A stretch of DNA of 64,000 bases from Ulvibacter algarum (lineage in GTDB: Bacteria > Bacteroidota > Bacteroidia > Flavobacteriales > Flavobacteriaceae), in contig CANLBJ010000001.1 in NCBI GenBank assembly GCA_947488905.1, positions 434,001 to 498,000 of the forward strand, written 5' to 3'. A program made the translations under genes and the position numbers. Every line of letters begins with the position of its first letter. Within the stretch, counting starts at the first letter, position 1. The notes beneath the pieces are model-generated. The model was not told the origin of the DNA. It saw only the letters and a list, made by a program, of their open reading frames with translations, and did no database searches. This document shows positions 27,950-36,530 of this stretch, piece by piece.

Positions 27950-28764
27950 TGAAACTAATGGATGAAAATGTGCAAATAGAAATAGAACGTTATCTGCGTG
28001 ACGAATTAAATAGGGAAGAAAAACAGCTTTTTATTAAAAAAATAGAAGCAGATCCTTTGTTAAAAGAAGAGGTAGATTTACAACAATCACTTTTTAATGT
28101 CCTTGGAAATAAGGGCAATGGTGTAGAGAACTTAAATAATAATACCGATGAGGTTAAAAAAATAAGAACGCTACTTAAAAGTGAAGAGTATAAAAAGATT
28201 GCAGCAAATATTAATGAGAATACTATTTCATATTTAAAAGCAGAAAAAAAGCAATCTCGTAAAAAAGTGATGTTTCGTTCTGCATTAGCAATGGCCGCAG
28301 TACTGGTCTTATTTTTTGCATTGACTCCTTTATTAAAAAATGACAATGCACAACTATATAATGATTATGCGCAATGGGACAACATCCCTTCATTTGTTGA
28401 AAAAGGCACAACCGAAATGACACTGGTTGACGTTGAAAAAAAATACAAATTGCAAGAGTATCGTGAGGTTATTGAGATCACAAATGCGATTCCAGAAAAC
28501 ATAAAAGTTAGTAACCCTAATCTATTTATTTACTTAGGAGCATCCTATTTTCAGAACAATGAATATGAAAAAGCATTAGAAACGTTTAGCGTTTTTGCAA
28601 ATTCAAGTGCTTATGATAGTTCTAAAGGGCATTGGTATATGACGCTAGTGTATCTAAAGCAAGACCGCCTAGAAGACGCTAAAAACGAACTGAAAATAAT
28701 TACATCTAGTGCTAATAATTATAATTATGATAAAGCTTTAGAGTTATCAAAAAAGCTTGAGTAA
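27949..28764 (+). CDS. Anti-sigma-like membrane protein with periplasmic TPRs
   Basis: 271 residues. The N-terminus (IERYLRDELNREEKQLFIKK, then EADPLLKEEVDLQQSL) resembles the cytoplasmic part of Bacteroidota anti-sigma proteins. The positively charged KKQSRKK precedes a single membrane segment (109-129), so residues 130-271 lie in the periplasm; these are TPR-like (YLGASYFQNNEYEKALETFS, WYMTLVYLKQDRLEDAKNEL). Translationally coupled to the sigma gene. Inference: it holds the ECF factor at the membrane and senses a periplasmic event through its TPRs. A start at the ATG at 27958 is also possible. Confidence 0.75.
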   Translation: MKLMDENVQIEIERYLRDELNREEKQLFIKKIEADPLLKEEVDLQQSLFNVLGNKGNGVENLNNNTDEVKKIRTLLKSEEYKKIAANINENTISYLKAEKKQSRKKVMFRSALAMAAVLVLFFALTPLLKNDNAQLYNDYAQWDNIPSFVEKGTTEMTLVDVEKKYKLQEYREVIEITNAIPENIKVSNPNLFIYLGASYFQNNEYEKALETFSVFANSSAYDSSKGHWYMTLVYLKQDRLEDAKNELKIITSSANNYNYDKALELSKKLE

Positions 28765-28872
28765 TATAATTCCTAAATTTAAGTTAGTTCTATTTTTTCT
28801 AGTATTATAAGGTCGTTGTTGAAGGATAGACAGTTTTATATTGATGCGATTATTATTAAATTAAAGGTGTTT

Positions 28873-29175
28873 TTAAGTTGCTTTTTGATATGCTCGTTCT
28901 ACTCTAGCGATCTCCACCTTATAACTAGCATACCATTTTTCTTTGCCTACTATTTGTGCTTGCAGATGGTCGAGATTAGCTTTCCAATCAAGTATGGCTT
29001 TTTCGTTTTCCCAATAACTTACGGTAATTCCTATCTCGTTGCGAGCACTTGAAATCCCTAAAAATCCTGGTTGTTGTTTTGCAAGTGTTTCCATTTGTTG
29101 TGCCATTTCTTGATAGCCTGTTGAGTCATTGTTTAGTGTACTCGTAAAGATAACAGCGTAGTATGGTTTTTTCAT
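28873..29175 (-). CDS. ABM-superfamily monooxygenase-like protein
   Basis: 100 residues. A single dimeric alpha/beta-barrel domain of the antibiotic biosynthesis monooxygenase type: MKKPYYAVIFTSTL, then a helix, QQPGFLGISSARNEIGITVSYWENEKAILDW, and a final KEKWYASYKVEIARVER. Family members oxidise small aromatic substrates or degrade heme; the substrate cannot be assigned. Cytoplasmic. It lies 18 bases downstream of the isoaspartyl peptidase gene on the same strand and is probably co-transcribed. Confidence 0.8.
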   Translation of the reverse strand: MKKPYYAVIFTSTLNNDSTGYQEMAQQMETLAKQQPGFLGISSARNEIGITVSYWENEKAILDWKANLDHLQAQIVGKEKWYASYKVEIARVERAYQKAT

Positions 29176-29193
29176 AGTTTAAAAAATAACGAT

Positions 29194-30300
29194 TTATTTT
29201 TTCTCATAAATACCAACAATTAACTCTCCGGTTGCATCCATGTGAGCTCTATACATACCTGCAGTATTAAACTCCATAGTTACATTGCCGTCTTTGTCAA
29301 TAGCAACAATACCACCATCTCCACCTAATGCAGGTACTTTTACTTGAATCACTTCACGAGCAGCTTCTTCAAGACTTACTCCTTTATACTCCATCATTGC
29401 ACTAATATCATGAGCAACCATTGCTCTAATAAAATACTCTCCCCATCCTGTAGAAGATACGGCACAAGTTGCATTATTTGCATAGGTACCGGCACCTATA
29501 ATAGGAGCGTCACCAATTCTATTCCATCTTTTATTAGTCATTCCGCCTGTAGATGTTCCTGCGGCAAGGTTACCATCCTTATCTAAAGCTGCACAACCTA
29601 CAGTACCAAATTTAGTATCCTTACTATAAGGATCATTTGCAAAGAGGGTTGCATTGCTGCCTTTATTATTTTTTAGTTTTTCTCGTTCTTGAACCTTTAA
29701 TAATGACTGCATTCTTTTTTCTGTGTAGAAATAAGAAGGGTCTACTAGTTTAAAGCCTTTAAGTTTAGCAAATTCTTCTGCACCTTCACCACTTAACATC
29801 ACGTGTTCAGACTGTGTCATTACAGTAAGTGCTAAGTCAATTGGGTTTTTAATATGTGTAACTCCAGATACCGCTCCAGCATTTAATGTTTTACCATCCA
29901 TAACAGAGGCATCAAGTTCATTTCTTTTTTCGTGTGTAAAAACGGCTCCTTTACCGGCATTAAATAAAGGAGAGTCTTCCATTACATTAATAGTCTTTGT
30001 TACAGCTTGCATTGCCGAACCTCCGTTTTTTAATATCTCATGTCCTACTCTTATAGCTTCTTCTAGCTTTTGAGCGTATGCAATCTCAAGAGAATCTGTC
30101 ATGTTTTTCTTCAAAATAGTCCCAGCTCCACCATGTATAACAATCCCAAAATTTGAAGATGAAGACCTAGCGTGCATTTCATCGATAATTTCTGCGCTTT
30201 GTGTAGGAATTGACGTCTTTTTGTGTTTTAGAGGCTGCTTTTCACAGTTAAAAAGCACAAAAAACACGATTAAAAGCATAAAAGGTTTAAAAATTTTCAT
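29194..30300 (-). CDS. Isoaspartyl peptidase/L-asparaginase (Ntn hydrolase), lipoprotein
   Basis: 368 residues. Autocleaving Ntn hydrolase of the plant-type asparaginase family; removes isoaspartyl residues from peptides and hydrolyses asparagine. The catalytic and cleavage-site threonine is Thr233 in KFGTVGCAALDKDGN, preceded by the alpha-chain motif IHGGAGTI (55-62) and followed by GTSTGGMTNKRWNRIGDAP. A signal with lipobox VLFNCEKQ (Cys19) puts it in the envelope, where it may act on damaged or imported peptides. Confidence 0.92.
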   Translation of the reverse strand: MKIFKPFMLLIVFFVLFNCEKQPLKHKKTSIPTQSAEIIDEMHARSSSSNFGIVIHGGAGTILKKNMTDSLEIAYAQKLEEAIRVGHEILKNGGSAMQAVTKTINVMEDSPLFNAGKGAVFTHEKRNELDASVMDGKTLNAGAVSGVTHIKNPIDLALTVMTQSEHVMLSGEGAEEFAKLKGFKLVDPSYFYTEKRMQSLLKVQEREKLKNNKGSNATLFANDPYSKDTKFGTVGCAALDKDGNLAAGTSTGGMTNKRWNRIGDAPIIGAGTYANNATCAVSSTGWGEYFIRAMVAHDISAMMEYKGVSLEEAAREVIQVKVPALGGDGGIVAIDKDGNVTMEFNTAGMYRAHMDATGELIVGIYEKK

Positions 30301-30452
30301 TTTTTTTATTTAGATACTAAAAATAAGCAATTAGCGATAAACACTAGCATTGTGTAGGAATACGTGTAGGATTAAAAGGCGATTATTTACCTATATTATC
30401 GACGAAATACATATTAAATCTGTTTAAGTGTAATTTATGTAGGATTATTCTT

Positions 30453-30460
30453 TATATTTG
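30453..30460 (+). promoter_or_regulatory. -7 box of the CAP lipoprotein gene
   Basis: TATATTTG matches TAnnTTTG, 36 bases before the start codon. Confidence 0.5.
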
Positions 30461-30496
30461 AATAAGTATCAACCCCAAATATGATACCCCCTATTT

Positions 30497-31000
30497 ATGA
30501 GACTTATAAAAACTACCCTACTTTCACTTATATTACTTATTTCTGTAGCTTCTTGTTCTAAAGATGCTGTAGAAAATGATGTTGCAGATTATACTATTGA
30601 CTTAACACTTGCTCAACAAAATGACAATGAGTTTGCAAATGAAGTTTTAGTTTTAATTAATGCACACAGAGCAACTTTAAATATTGATCCATTATTACCT
30701 GGCACTCAATTTTCTTCTGCTTATGCAGTAGATCATACTAACTATATGATAGAGGTAAACCAGATTAATCATCATAATTTTGGTGTTCGTTCTGCTGCTT
30801 TAGTAAGCAATGGAGCAAACGTAGTTGGAGAGAACGTAGCTTTTGGTTTTGATAATGCAGAAGCAGTAGTAAATGCTTGGTTAAATAGCCCATCTCACAG
30901 AAATAATATAGAAGGAAACTACACACACAGTGGGTTTGGTATTAAAAAAAGTGAAACAAACAACGCTTATTATTTCACTCAATTATTTTATAAAATATAA
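30497..31000 (+). CDS. CAP-domain (SCP/PR-1) lipoprotein
   Basis: 167 residues with lipobox SVASCSKDA (Cys20). The CAP fold is indicated by VLVLINAHRATLNIDPLLP, an AVDHTNYMIEVNQINHHNF helix, GENVAFG and VVNAWLNSPSHRNNI. The two His positions expected in the CAP cavity are present. Members bind sterols, lipids or peptidoglycan fragments or act as peptidases; the role here is unknown. Monocistronic, with its own promoter and terminator. Confidence 0.88.
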   Translation: MRLIKTTLLSLILLISVASCSKDAVENDVADYTIDLTLAQQNDNEFANEVLVLINAHRATLNIDPLLPGTQFSSAYAVDHTNYMIEVNQINHHNFGVRSAALVSNGANVVGENVAFGFDNAEAVVNAWLNSPSHRNNIEGNYTHSGFGIKKSETNNAYYFTQLFYKI

Positions 31001-31028
31001 GAAGCAATTAGACAATTAATTAAATTGT

Positions 31029-31072
31029 AAAAGCCTAAAACCATATTCTCATAATGGTTTTAGGCTTTTTTT
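31029..31072 (+). terminator. Terminator after the CAP lipoprotein gene
   Basis: A perfect 16-bp stem (AAAAGCCTAAAACCAT with its complement at 31054-31069) and a T run. Confidence 0.85.
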
Positions 31073-31286
31073 TGTTTTTATTTTGACTTCGGAAATTTTA
31101 AAAAATGACTTATTTACTTTTAAGAGACTAATGGTTCTGTTTTATTCTCTTTAACTAGAGTTTTTTTAATATTGGAAACAATAATAATGTCCATAAAATT
31201 TCAGAAGTAATCAAGATCCAGCTAAAAAACTGCTTTTAGAGTTCGCTTGTTTTCTCTACCTTTATAATCAAATAAAAAATAAAGTC

Positions 31287-31823
31287 ATGGCAATAGCAAA
31301 ACCTTTTAACCTGAATGCTTGGGTAGCAGAAAATAGAGATACTTTAAAGCCGCCCGTAGGTAATAGAAATTTATATAAAGATGCTGGTGATTATATTGTG
31401 ATGATTGTAGGTGGGCCCAATGCTCGCAAGGATTATCACTATAATGAAACAGAAGAGTTGTTTTACCAACTACAAGGAAATATACAAGTACACATACAGG
31501 AAGATGGAGTAAAAAAAACGATGGAACTTGGTCCTGGAGACATGTATTTACACCCTGCCAAAGTACCACACTCGCCAGTACGCGAAGCAGGATCTATTGG
31601 TTTAGTAATAGAACGCAAACGTCAAGATCTTGCTGGTAAAGATGGGTTAATGTGGTTTTGCGATAACTGTAATGACAAACTACACGAAGTTTATTTTCCG
31701 CTTAATGATGTAGAGAAAGACTTTTTACAACATTTTAAAGATTTTTACGGAAGCGAAGATTTAAGAACTTGTAATAATTGCGGGACTGTGATGGAAGTGG
31801 ATGAACGGTTTACTGCAGATTGA
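31287..31823 (+). CDS. nbaC: 3-hydroxyanthranilate 3,4-dioxygenase
   Basis: Opens the ring of 3-hydroxyanthranilate in the kynurenine route of tryptophan catabolism. Cupin fold of 178 residues with Fe ligands His51, Glu57 (HYNETEELFYQL) and His95 (PHSPVRE). The C-terminal rubredoxin-like site CDNC (125-128) and CNNC (162-165) is intact, as in bacterial enzymes. Cytoplasmic. The neighbours are two unknown membrane proteins, not other kynurenine genes, although an ALDH lies 2.5 kb downstream. Confidence 0.95.
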   Translation: MAIAKPFNLNAWVAENRDTLKPPVGNRNLYKDAGDYIVMIVGGPNARKDYHYNETEELFYQLQGNIQVHIQEDGVKKTMELGPGDMYLHPAKVPHSPVREAGSIGLVIERKRQDLAGKDGLMWFCDNCNDKLHEVYFPLNDVEKDFLQHFKDFYGSEDLRTCNNCGTVMEVDERFTAD

Positions 31824-31854
31824 ATCCTAGAAAGAAAACTCACTAAATTAAGTG

Positions 31855-32232
31855 ATGACAGAAATCTTTAAAATCATTTACCAATTCCTTAAATGGATTT
31901 CTGCGCTCACGGGTTTAACCTACAGAGAGGTTAATATTGTTGTTTATTTTATCTTGATACCATCTTTATTTTTTTACTTAATAAGTAGAATCATAAAGCA
32001 AAAATGGGTGATTCTAGGCTACCTAATTTTTGTTGGGATTTCCCTTTTAATTATCCCAGATTTCGAACAATTCTCGAGTGCCTTTTTTGATTTATCAGTA
32101 GATTTTTTAAACTGTTTCGAGGTTATTGGGCTAGATTATATTCAGGCTTCTGTATTAATTTGTGTTTTACTTCCCATTTTAATTATCTTTTTCCTGTTAA
32201 AATTAAATCGTAAGAAGAAACCAAAATCATGA
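31855..32232 (+). CDS. Small membrane protein, unknown
   Basis: 125 residues starting at the ATG at 31855 (an in-frame GTG precedes it). Three hydrophobic stretches are seen: about 26-42 (VNIVVYFILIPSLFFYLI), 50-66 (WVILGYLIFVGISLLII) and 97-115 (VLICVLLPILIIFFLL), followed by a basic tail (KLNRKKKPKS). I do not recognise the family. Its stop overlaps the next start by four bases (ATGA), so the two proteins are made together. Confidence 0.7.
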   Translation: MTEIFKIIYQFLKWISALTGLTYREVNIVVYFILIPSLFFYLISRIIKQKWVILGYLIFVGISLLIIPDFEQFSSAFFDLSVDFLNCFEVIGLDYIQASVLICVLLPILIIFFLLKLNRKKKPKS

Positions 32233-32711
32233 GCCCCAAAAAACTAATCCTCTACATTGGTTTAATTCTATTATTTCTAGGTCTTGCCTTCTGCGGGTTA
32301 CTCTATTACACACTAAGAACCAAAGTAAATGACATCACAGATAAAAAACCATTTATAACCTTTGTAAATAAACAAATGGTTTTAGGTCAAGATGCAATTC
32401 TAGTCAATAACTATGAGCATTTTGTGAAAGAAGAGCCTTTGTATCTTGATGCCGTAGGCTCACCACTATTTGAAGGGACAACCATCGCTCATTATGTAAA
32501 GAAAGGAGATGAGGTCATCATCACCACTGCAAAAGATTTTACAAACGGCGTGAGTGGTACTACAAGCACATTACTCTTCGGAAATGTGACAACGGGAAAC
32601 CCGCCCATTACAATACCCTTTGAGTATACTTGGGAAACCCAACAAATTGAAAAAAATACAGATGGTGTTTTTGTGTTTTCTTTTGAACTAGCAGATTGGG
32701 AAAAGGAATAA
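32229..32711 (+). CDS. Single-pass membrane protein, unknown
   Basis: 160 residues. One N-terminal membrane segment (5-27, LILYIGLILLFLGLAFCGLLYY) is followed by a soluble, probably periplasmic beta-rich domain (KPFITFVNKQMVLGQDAILV, GDEVIITTAKDF). I do not recognise the family. Translationally coupled to the preceding small membrane protein. A bidirectional terminator follows, shared with the convergent SDR gene. Confidence 0.7.
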   Translation: MSPKKLILYIGLILLFLGLAFCGLLYYTLRTKVNDITDKKPFITFVNKQMVLGQDAILVNNYEHFVKEEPLYLDAVGSPLFEGTTIAHYVKKGDEVIITTAKDFTNGVSGTTSTLLFGNVTTGNPPITIPFEYTWETQQIEKNTDGVFVFSFELADWEKE

Positions 32712-32720
32712 TAAAAAAAT

Positions 32721-32752
32721 CTCGTCAAATTATAACAGTATAATTTGACGAG
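32721..32752. terminator. Bidirectional terminator between convergent genes
   Basis: A perfect 14-bp stem, CTCGTCAAATTATA with its complement, and an ACAG loop, flanked by A and T runs. It serves the gene ending at 32711 and the SDR gene ending at 32761. Confidence 0.85.
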
Positions 32753-32760
32753 AGTAAAAA

Positions 32761-33504
32761 TTAGTTTCTTCCGGCACGAACACCGCCATCAACATCCCAG
32801 ATAGCTCCGGTAACCCAACTAGCGTTATCACTTAGTAAAAATTCAATAACATTAGCTACATCTGTTGCTTTACCATTGCGCCCTATAGGGTGAAATGCGT
32901 GAAATCCTTCGAGTGCTTTTTCTGCCTCATCTTTACCACCAAAGACACCGTGATAAACAGGAGTGCTCACTACGGCAGGAGATACAGCATTTACACGAAT
33001 ACCATCATCTGCTAACTCCATAGCAAGGTGTTGCGTAAAAGAATGAAGTCCGGCTTTTTGCATACTATAGGCAGAAGAAGGTGTCGCTTTTATTGCTTGC
33101 TTTGCCCACATAGCGCCTATGTTTACTATAGATCCACTTTGGTTTTTCTTCATGTTCTTAGCTACTGCTTGTGTTATAAAGAAGAATCCACGGTTTAAAT
33201 CTAAATAAGAATTATAGTCTTCTACTGTATGATCAAGAAAAGGTTTTGGCCCAAATATTCCAGAAGCATTTACTAGATAATCTACACGCTCAAGCGAGTT
33301 AATTGTGTCAGTTAATTCTTTTACCTGTTTCTCATCTGTAATATCAATCTTGTGTTTTGTTAGGTTCTCGCTGTTCTCAACTTTATCAATAGACCTACCT
33401 ACAATGTGAACTGCATGGCCGTTTTTTAAAAGTTGTTGTGTAGTTGCAAGTCCTATTCCGCTTGTACCACCAATGATGATAGCTGTTTTTTTTGTTGTAC
33501 TCAT
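32761..33504 (-). CDS. Short-chain dehydrogenase/reductase
   Basis: 247 residues. NAD(P)-binding GGTSGIG (12-18), [10 protein letters not shown] (77-86), and the catalytic YxxxK as Tyr146/Lys150 (SAYSMQKAG). The serine normally about 13 residues before the tyrosine is not evident: the segment reads [18 protein letters not shown] palindrome upstream is shared with the adjacent TetR gene, so the TetR probably represses it. The substrate is unknown. Confidence 0.88.
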   Translation of the reverse strand: MSTTKKTAIIIGGTSGIGLATTQQLLKNGHAVHIVGRSIDKVENSENLTKHKIDITDEKQVKELTDTINSLERVDYLVNASGIFGPKPFLDHTVEDYNSYLDLNRGFFFITQAVAKNMKKNQSGSIVNIGAMWAKQAIKATPSSAYSMQKAGLHSFTQHLAMELADDGIRVNAVSPAVVSTPVYHGVFGGKDEAEKALEGFHAFHPIGRNGKATDVANVIEFLLSDNASWVTGAIWDVDGGVRAGRN

Positions 33505-33520
33505 AATTATAAAGATTAAT

Positions 33521-33542
33521 ATAGACAGAACAGTCTGTCTAT
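33521..33542. promoter_or_regulatory. TetR operator upstream of the SDR gene
   Basis: ATAGACAGA and TCTGTCTAT form a perfect 9-bp inverted repeat around ACAG, 17 bases before the SDR start. The right half, AGTCTGTCTAT, recurs exactly at the TetR promoter (34151-34168). Confidence 0.75.
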
Positions 33543-33558
33543 GTAGGGTTAAATTTTT

Positions 33559-34122
33559 TTAGTTTAGAATTTTGTTTCCCATTTTTTTAGCTTCAGTGAT
33601 GGGCCATGATTGTTCTTGTAAATAACTTTCTGCCACTGCGCCTTCGTAAAGTAAGTATAGTTGTTTTGCTAGAACGTTAGATTGTTCTTCTGTTAGCGCT
33701 GGCTTATTTTTTTGAATTGAGTTTGTGATAAACTGTATTAATCCTTGTTTCTGTTGCTGGATTTCTAATTTGATAGTTTGCTTGGTTTTCGGGATTTCTG
33801 CCATTGTATTAATACACCAGCATCCATTAAAGTTATCACCGTTATAAAAATCTAGTAAGAAATCAAAAATGGCTAAAATGCGAGAATCGCCTTCTTTTTT
33901 AAGATCACAATAGGATGAGAGTGATGCTATAAAAGCATTGTTTTTATGTTGTAAAAATGCAATACAGATATCATCTTTAGATTTAAAATGATTATAAAGC
34001 GTTGCTTTTGCAACCCCAGCTTCTGCAATTATCTCATTAATACCCGTAGAGTTGTATCCCTGCTCGTAGAATAAACGAGAGGCGGTGGCAACAATATGAT
34101 TATTTATTTCAGACCTTTTCAC
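33559..34122 (-). CDS. TetR-family repressor
   Basis: 187 residues if started at the GTG at 34122 (MKRSEINNHIVATASRLF); an upstream in-frame TTG lies inside the operator and is rejected. The TetR HTH spans about 5-50 (YNSTGINEIIAEAGVAKATLYNHFKSKDDI). The C-terminal ligand domain is typical in length. It is 54 bases upstream of the SDR gene on the same strand. Matching palindromes at both promoters argue for autoregulation and control of the SDR gene. The inducer is unknown. Confidence 0.88.
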   Translation of the reverse strand: MKRSEINNHIVATASRLFYEQGYNSTGINEIIAEAGVAKATLYNHFKSKDDICIAFLQHKNNAFIASLSSYCDLKKEGDSRILAIFDFLLDFYNGDNFNGCWCINTMAEIPKTKQTIKLEIQQQKQGLIQFITNSIQKNKPALTEEQSNVLAKQLYLLYEGAVAESYLQEQSWPITEAKKMGNKILN

Positions 34123-34126
34123 TTTG

Positions 34127-34168
34127 CAAATATAATTAATTATTTTAAATACAGACAAGTCTGTCTAT
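34127..34168 (-). promoter_or_regulatory. TetR promoter with overlapping operator
   Basis: On the minus strand TATATTTG (34127-34134) is a -7 box and TTG at 34156-34158 is a -33 element, 21 bases apart. The palindrome ACAGAC-AA-GTCTGT (34151-34164) covers the -33 element, and the match to the SDR operator continues to 34168. Only four bases separate the -7 box from the GTG start, so the message may be leaderless. Confidence 0.65.
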
Positions 34169-34339
34169 TTATTTTTCATGTGCTTTGTTAAGCCTTTCAA
34201 ATTTCTTTTTAATGCCTTTACAATATCGTATCTTCGCGCAACGGATTGAAACACTTAGCATTTCAGCTGAAATATTAAATATTCAACCACTATTAATAAA
34301 ACTAAAATTTCTGCTTGCAGAAAGAAAAAAATAAATTCT

Positions 34340-35893
34340 ATGTCAACAGTAGCTAAAGACTTCGGTATGGACGAAGCGTTAAAGCAATTAGGTCTTAAAG
34401 ACGTAAATCAAGGAACATCAACAGGGAACACTTGGTATCCAGGTGGCGAAGAAATCGCTTCTTATTCTCCAGTAGACGGTGCCTTGATTGGTAAAGTAAC
34501 TTCTACAACAAAAGACGAATACGAAAAGGTAATTGAAGCTTCAGAAAAAGCGTTTTTATCTTTTAGAGCAATGCCAGCACCACAACGTGGGGAGATTGTA
34601 CGTCAGTTTGGTAACAGACTTCGTGAGTTAAAAGAACCTCTTGGTAAGTTAGTTTCTTACGAGATGGGTAAATCTTTACAAGAAGGATATGGTGAAGTTC
34701 AAGAGATGATTGACATCTGTGATTTTGCAGTTGGATTATCAAGATCGCTAAACGGACAGACAATACCAAGTGAGCGTCCAGGTCACGTGATGCGTGAGCA
34801 ATGGCATTCTATTGGTATTGTTGGGATCATTTCTGCATTTAACTTTCCAGTAGCAGTATGGGCTTGGAACACTGCACTTGCCTGGATTTGCGGTGATGTT
34901 TGTGTATGGAAAGGAAGCGAAAAAGCACCACTTTGTGCTGTAGCTTGTCAAAATATTATAGCACACGTTTTAAAAGAAAACAACCTTCCAGAAGGTATTT
35001 CTTCTATCATCAACGGTGATTATAAAGTAGGTGAGATGATGACAAAAGACACGCGTGTCCCTTTAATTTCTGCTACAGGTTCTACAAGAATGGGACGTAT
35101 AGTAGGAGCGACAGTTGCAGAGCGTTTTGGTAAATCTTTATTAGAATTAGGTGGAAACAATGCTATCATCATTACGCCAACAGCAGACTTAAAAGTAGTA
35201 GTGCCAGGAGCAGTTTTTGGAGCAGTTGGTACATGTGGACAACGTTGTACATCTACAAGAAGATTGATTATACACGAAAGTGTTTATGATAAAGTAAGAG
35301 ATGCGATTGTAGGTGCTTACGGGCAGTTAACAATTGGTAATCCATTAGACGAGAAAAATCACATTGGACCGCTAATCGATAAAGATTCTGTAAATACGTA
35401 TTTAGCTGCAATAGAAAGCGCTAAAAAAGAAGGCGGAAAAGTATTAGTAGAAGGTGGTGTTCTTGAAGGTGCAGGTTACGAAAGCGGATGCTACGTAAAA
35501 CCAGCAATCATTGAGGCAGAAAACAGCTACGCTATTGTACAGCACGAAACATTTGCTCCTATTTTATACCTTATGAAATATAGCGGCGAAGTAGAAAACG
35601 CTATCGCTAAGCAAAACGGTGTTGCTCAAGGTTTATCTTCTGCAATTATGACAAACGAGCTAAAAGAAGCTGAGAAGTTCTTATCATACGCAGGGTCAGA
35701 TTGTGGTATTGCAAACGTAAACATTGGTACTTCTGGTGCTGAGATAGGTGGCGCTTTTGGTGGTGAAAAAGAAACAGGTGGCGGACGTGAGTCTGGATCT
35801 GATGCTTGGAAAGTATACATGAGAAGACAAACAAATACAGTAAACTATTCTGATGAGTTGCCATTGGCACAAGGAATCAAGTTTGATTTATAG
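34340..35893 (+). CDS. ALDH7-type aldehyde dehydrogenase (aminoadipate-semialdehyde dehydrogenase-like)
   Basis: 517 residues, NAD-dependent aldehyde oxidation. The general base is Glu269 (LLELGGNNA) and the nucleophile Cys303 (GQRCTSTRR). GSTRMGR and FNFPVAVWAWNTALAW are cofactor and substrate motifs, and the C-terminal GGAFGGEKETGGGRESGSDAW is characteristic of the antiquitin/ALDH7 group, which oxidises alpha-aminoadipate semialdehyde in lysine breakdown. The substrate is inferred from that family. Cytoplasmic. Monocistronic with a strong terminator. Confidence 0.92.
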   Translation: MSTVAKDFGMDEALKQLGLKDVNQGTSTGNTWYPGGEEIASYSPVDGALIGKVTSTTKDEYEKVIEASEKAFLSFRAMPAPQRGEIVRQFGNRLRELKEPLGKLVSYEMGKSLQEGYGEVQEMIDICDFAVGLSRSLNGQTIPSERPGHVMREQWHSIGIVGIISAFNFPVAVWAWNTALAWICGDVCVWKGSEKAPLCAVACQNIIAHVLKENNLPEGISSIINGDYKVGEMMTKDTRVPLISATGSTRMGRIVGATVAERFGKSLLELGGNNAIIITPTADLKVVVPGAVFGAVGTCGQRCTSTRRLIIHESVYDKVRDAIVGAYGQLTIGNPLDEKNHIGPLIDKDSVNTYLAAIESAKKEGGKVLVEGGVLEGAGYESGCYVKPAIIEAENSYAIVQHETFAPILYLMKYSGEVENAIAKQNGVAQGLSSAIMTNELKEAEKFLSYAGSDCGIANVNIGTSGAEIGGAFGGEKETGGGRESGSDAWKVYMRRQTNTVNYSDELPLAQGIKFDL

Positions 35894-35915
35894 AAACTAG
35901 TTTTCTAAATTATAT

Positions 35916-35951
35916 AAACCTCACAAGTCTTTATGACTTGTGAGGTTTTTT
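35916..35951 (+). terminator. Terminator after the ALDH gene
   Basis: A 14-bp perfect stem (AAACCTCACAAGTC with its complement) and a run of T, 23 bases after the stop codon. Confidence 0.85.
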
Positions 35952-35996
35952 TATTTTATAATAAACTTTTTTAATAATACTAACGTTTTAAATATT

Positions 35997-36356
35997 ATGA
36001 GACACTTACTTTTTTTACTATTATTAATCACTTTGACTGCGTGCCCTCAAAAGGATGATGACGTTATAAACTGTACAGAGGTATATGTCTACGGTCTTAA
36101 TGTAACTGTAACAGACGCAAATACAAATGAGATTATTTTAGAAGGAATCACTGTTTTAGCAGAAGATGATGATGTTGTAGAAATGCTAGAATTAGGCTAT
36201 GAAAGCTATATTGGCGCAGGAGAAAGAGTGGGTAATTACACCATTGTTGTTAGTGGTGACGGTTATATGTCACAAACAGTTGGTCCTATTGAAGTGCTCG
36301 CAGATGAATGTCACGTGATACCTCAAAATATTGAGATTGTATTAGTGCCTAATTAG
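35997..36356 (+). CDS. Small lipoprotein, carboxypeptidase-regulatory-like fold
   Basis: 119 residues from the ATG at 35997, which gives a clean signal and lipobox (LLITLTACPQKDD, Cys16). An upstream in-frame start would lie in the preceding terminator. The mature part (LNVTVTDANTNEIILEGITV, VGNYTIVVSGDGYMSQTVGP) reads like a single carboxypeptidase-regulatory beta-sandwich. No enzymatic residues. The role is unknown; envelope location. Confidence 0.7.
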   Translation: MRHLLFLLLLITLTACPQKDDDVINCTEVYVYGLNVTVTDANTNEIILEGITVLAEDDDVVEMLELGYESYIGAGERVGNYTIVVSGDGYMSQTVGPIEVLADECHVIPQNIEIVLVPN

Positions 36357-36500
36357 TTTTGTGATTTTAAAACTATTACAAATTCTGTGTTACAACAGCC
36401 TATTCTTTTAAATTTTATTGTCTTTCTTCTTACAATAAGCAAAGCGAATGTTCTTTCTTCTTTCAGCGCTAGCGGTCTATTTTCTCCAACATAAATTCCT

Positions 36501-36508
36501 TATTTTTG
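36501..36508 (+). promoter_or_regulatory. -7 box of metG
   Basis: TATTTTTG matches TAnnTTTG, 22 bases before the metG ATG; no clear -33 TTG. Confidence 0.5.
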
Positions 36509-36530
36509 CACTCTTAAAATCACGACTCTC

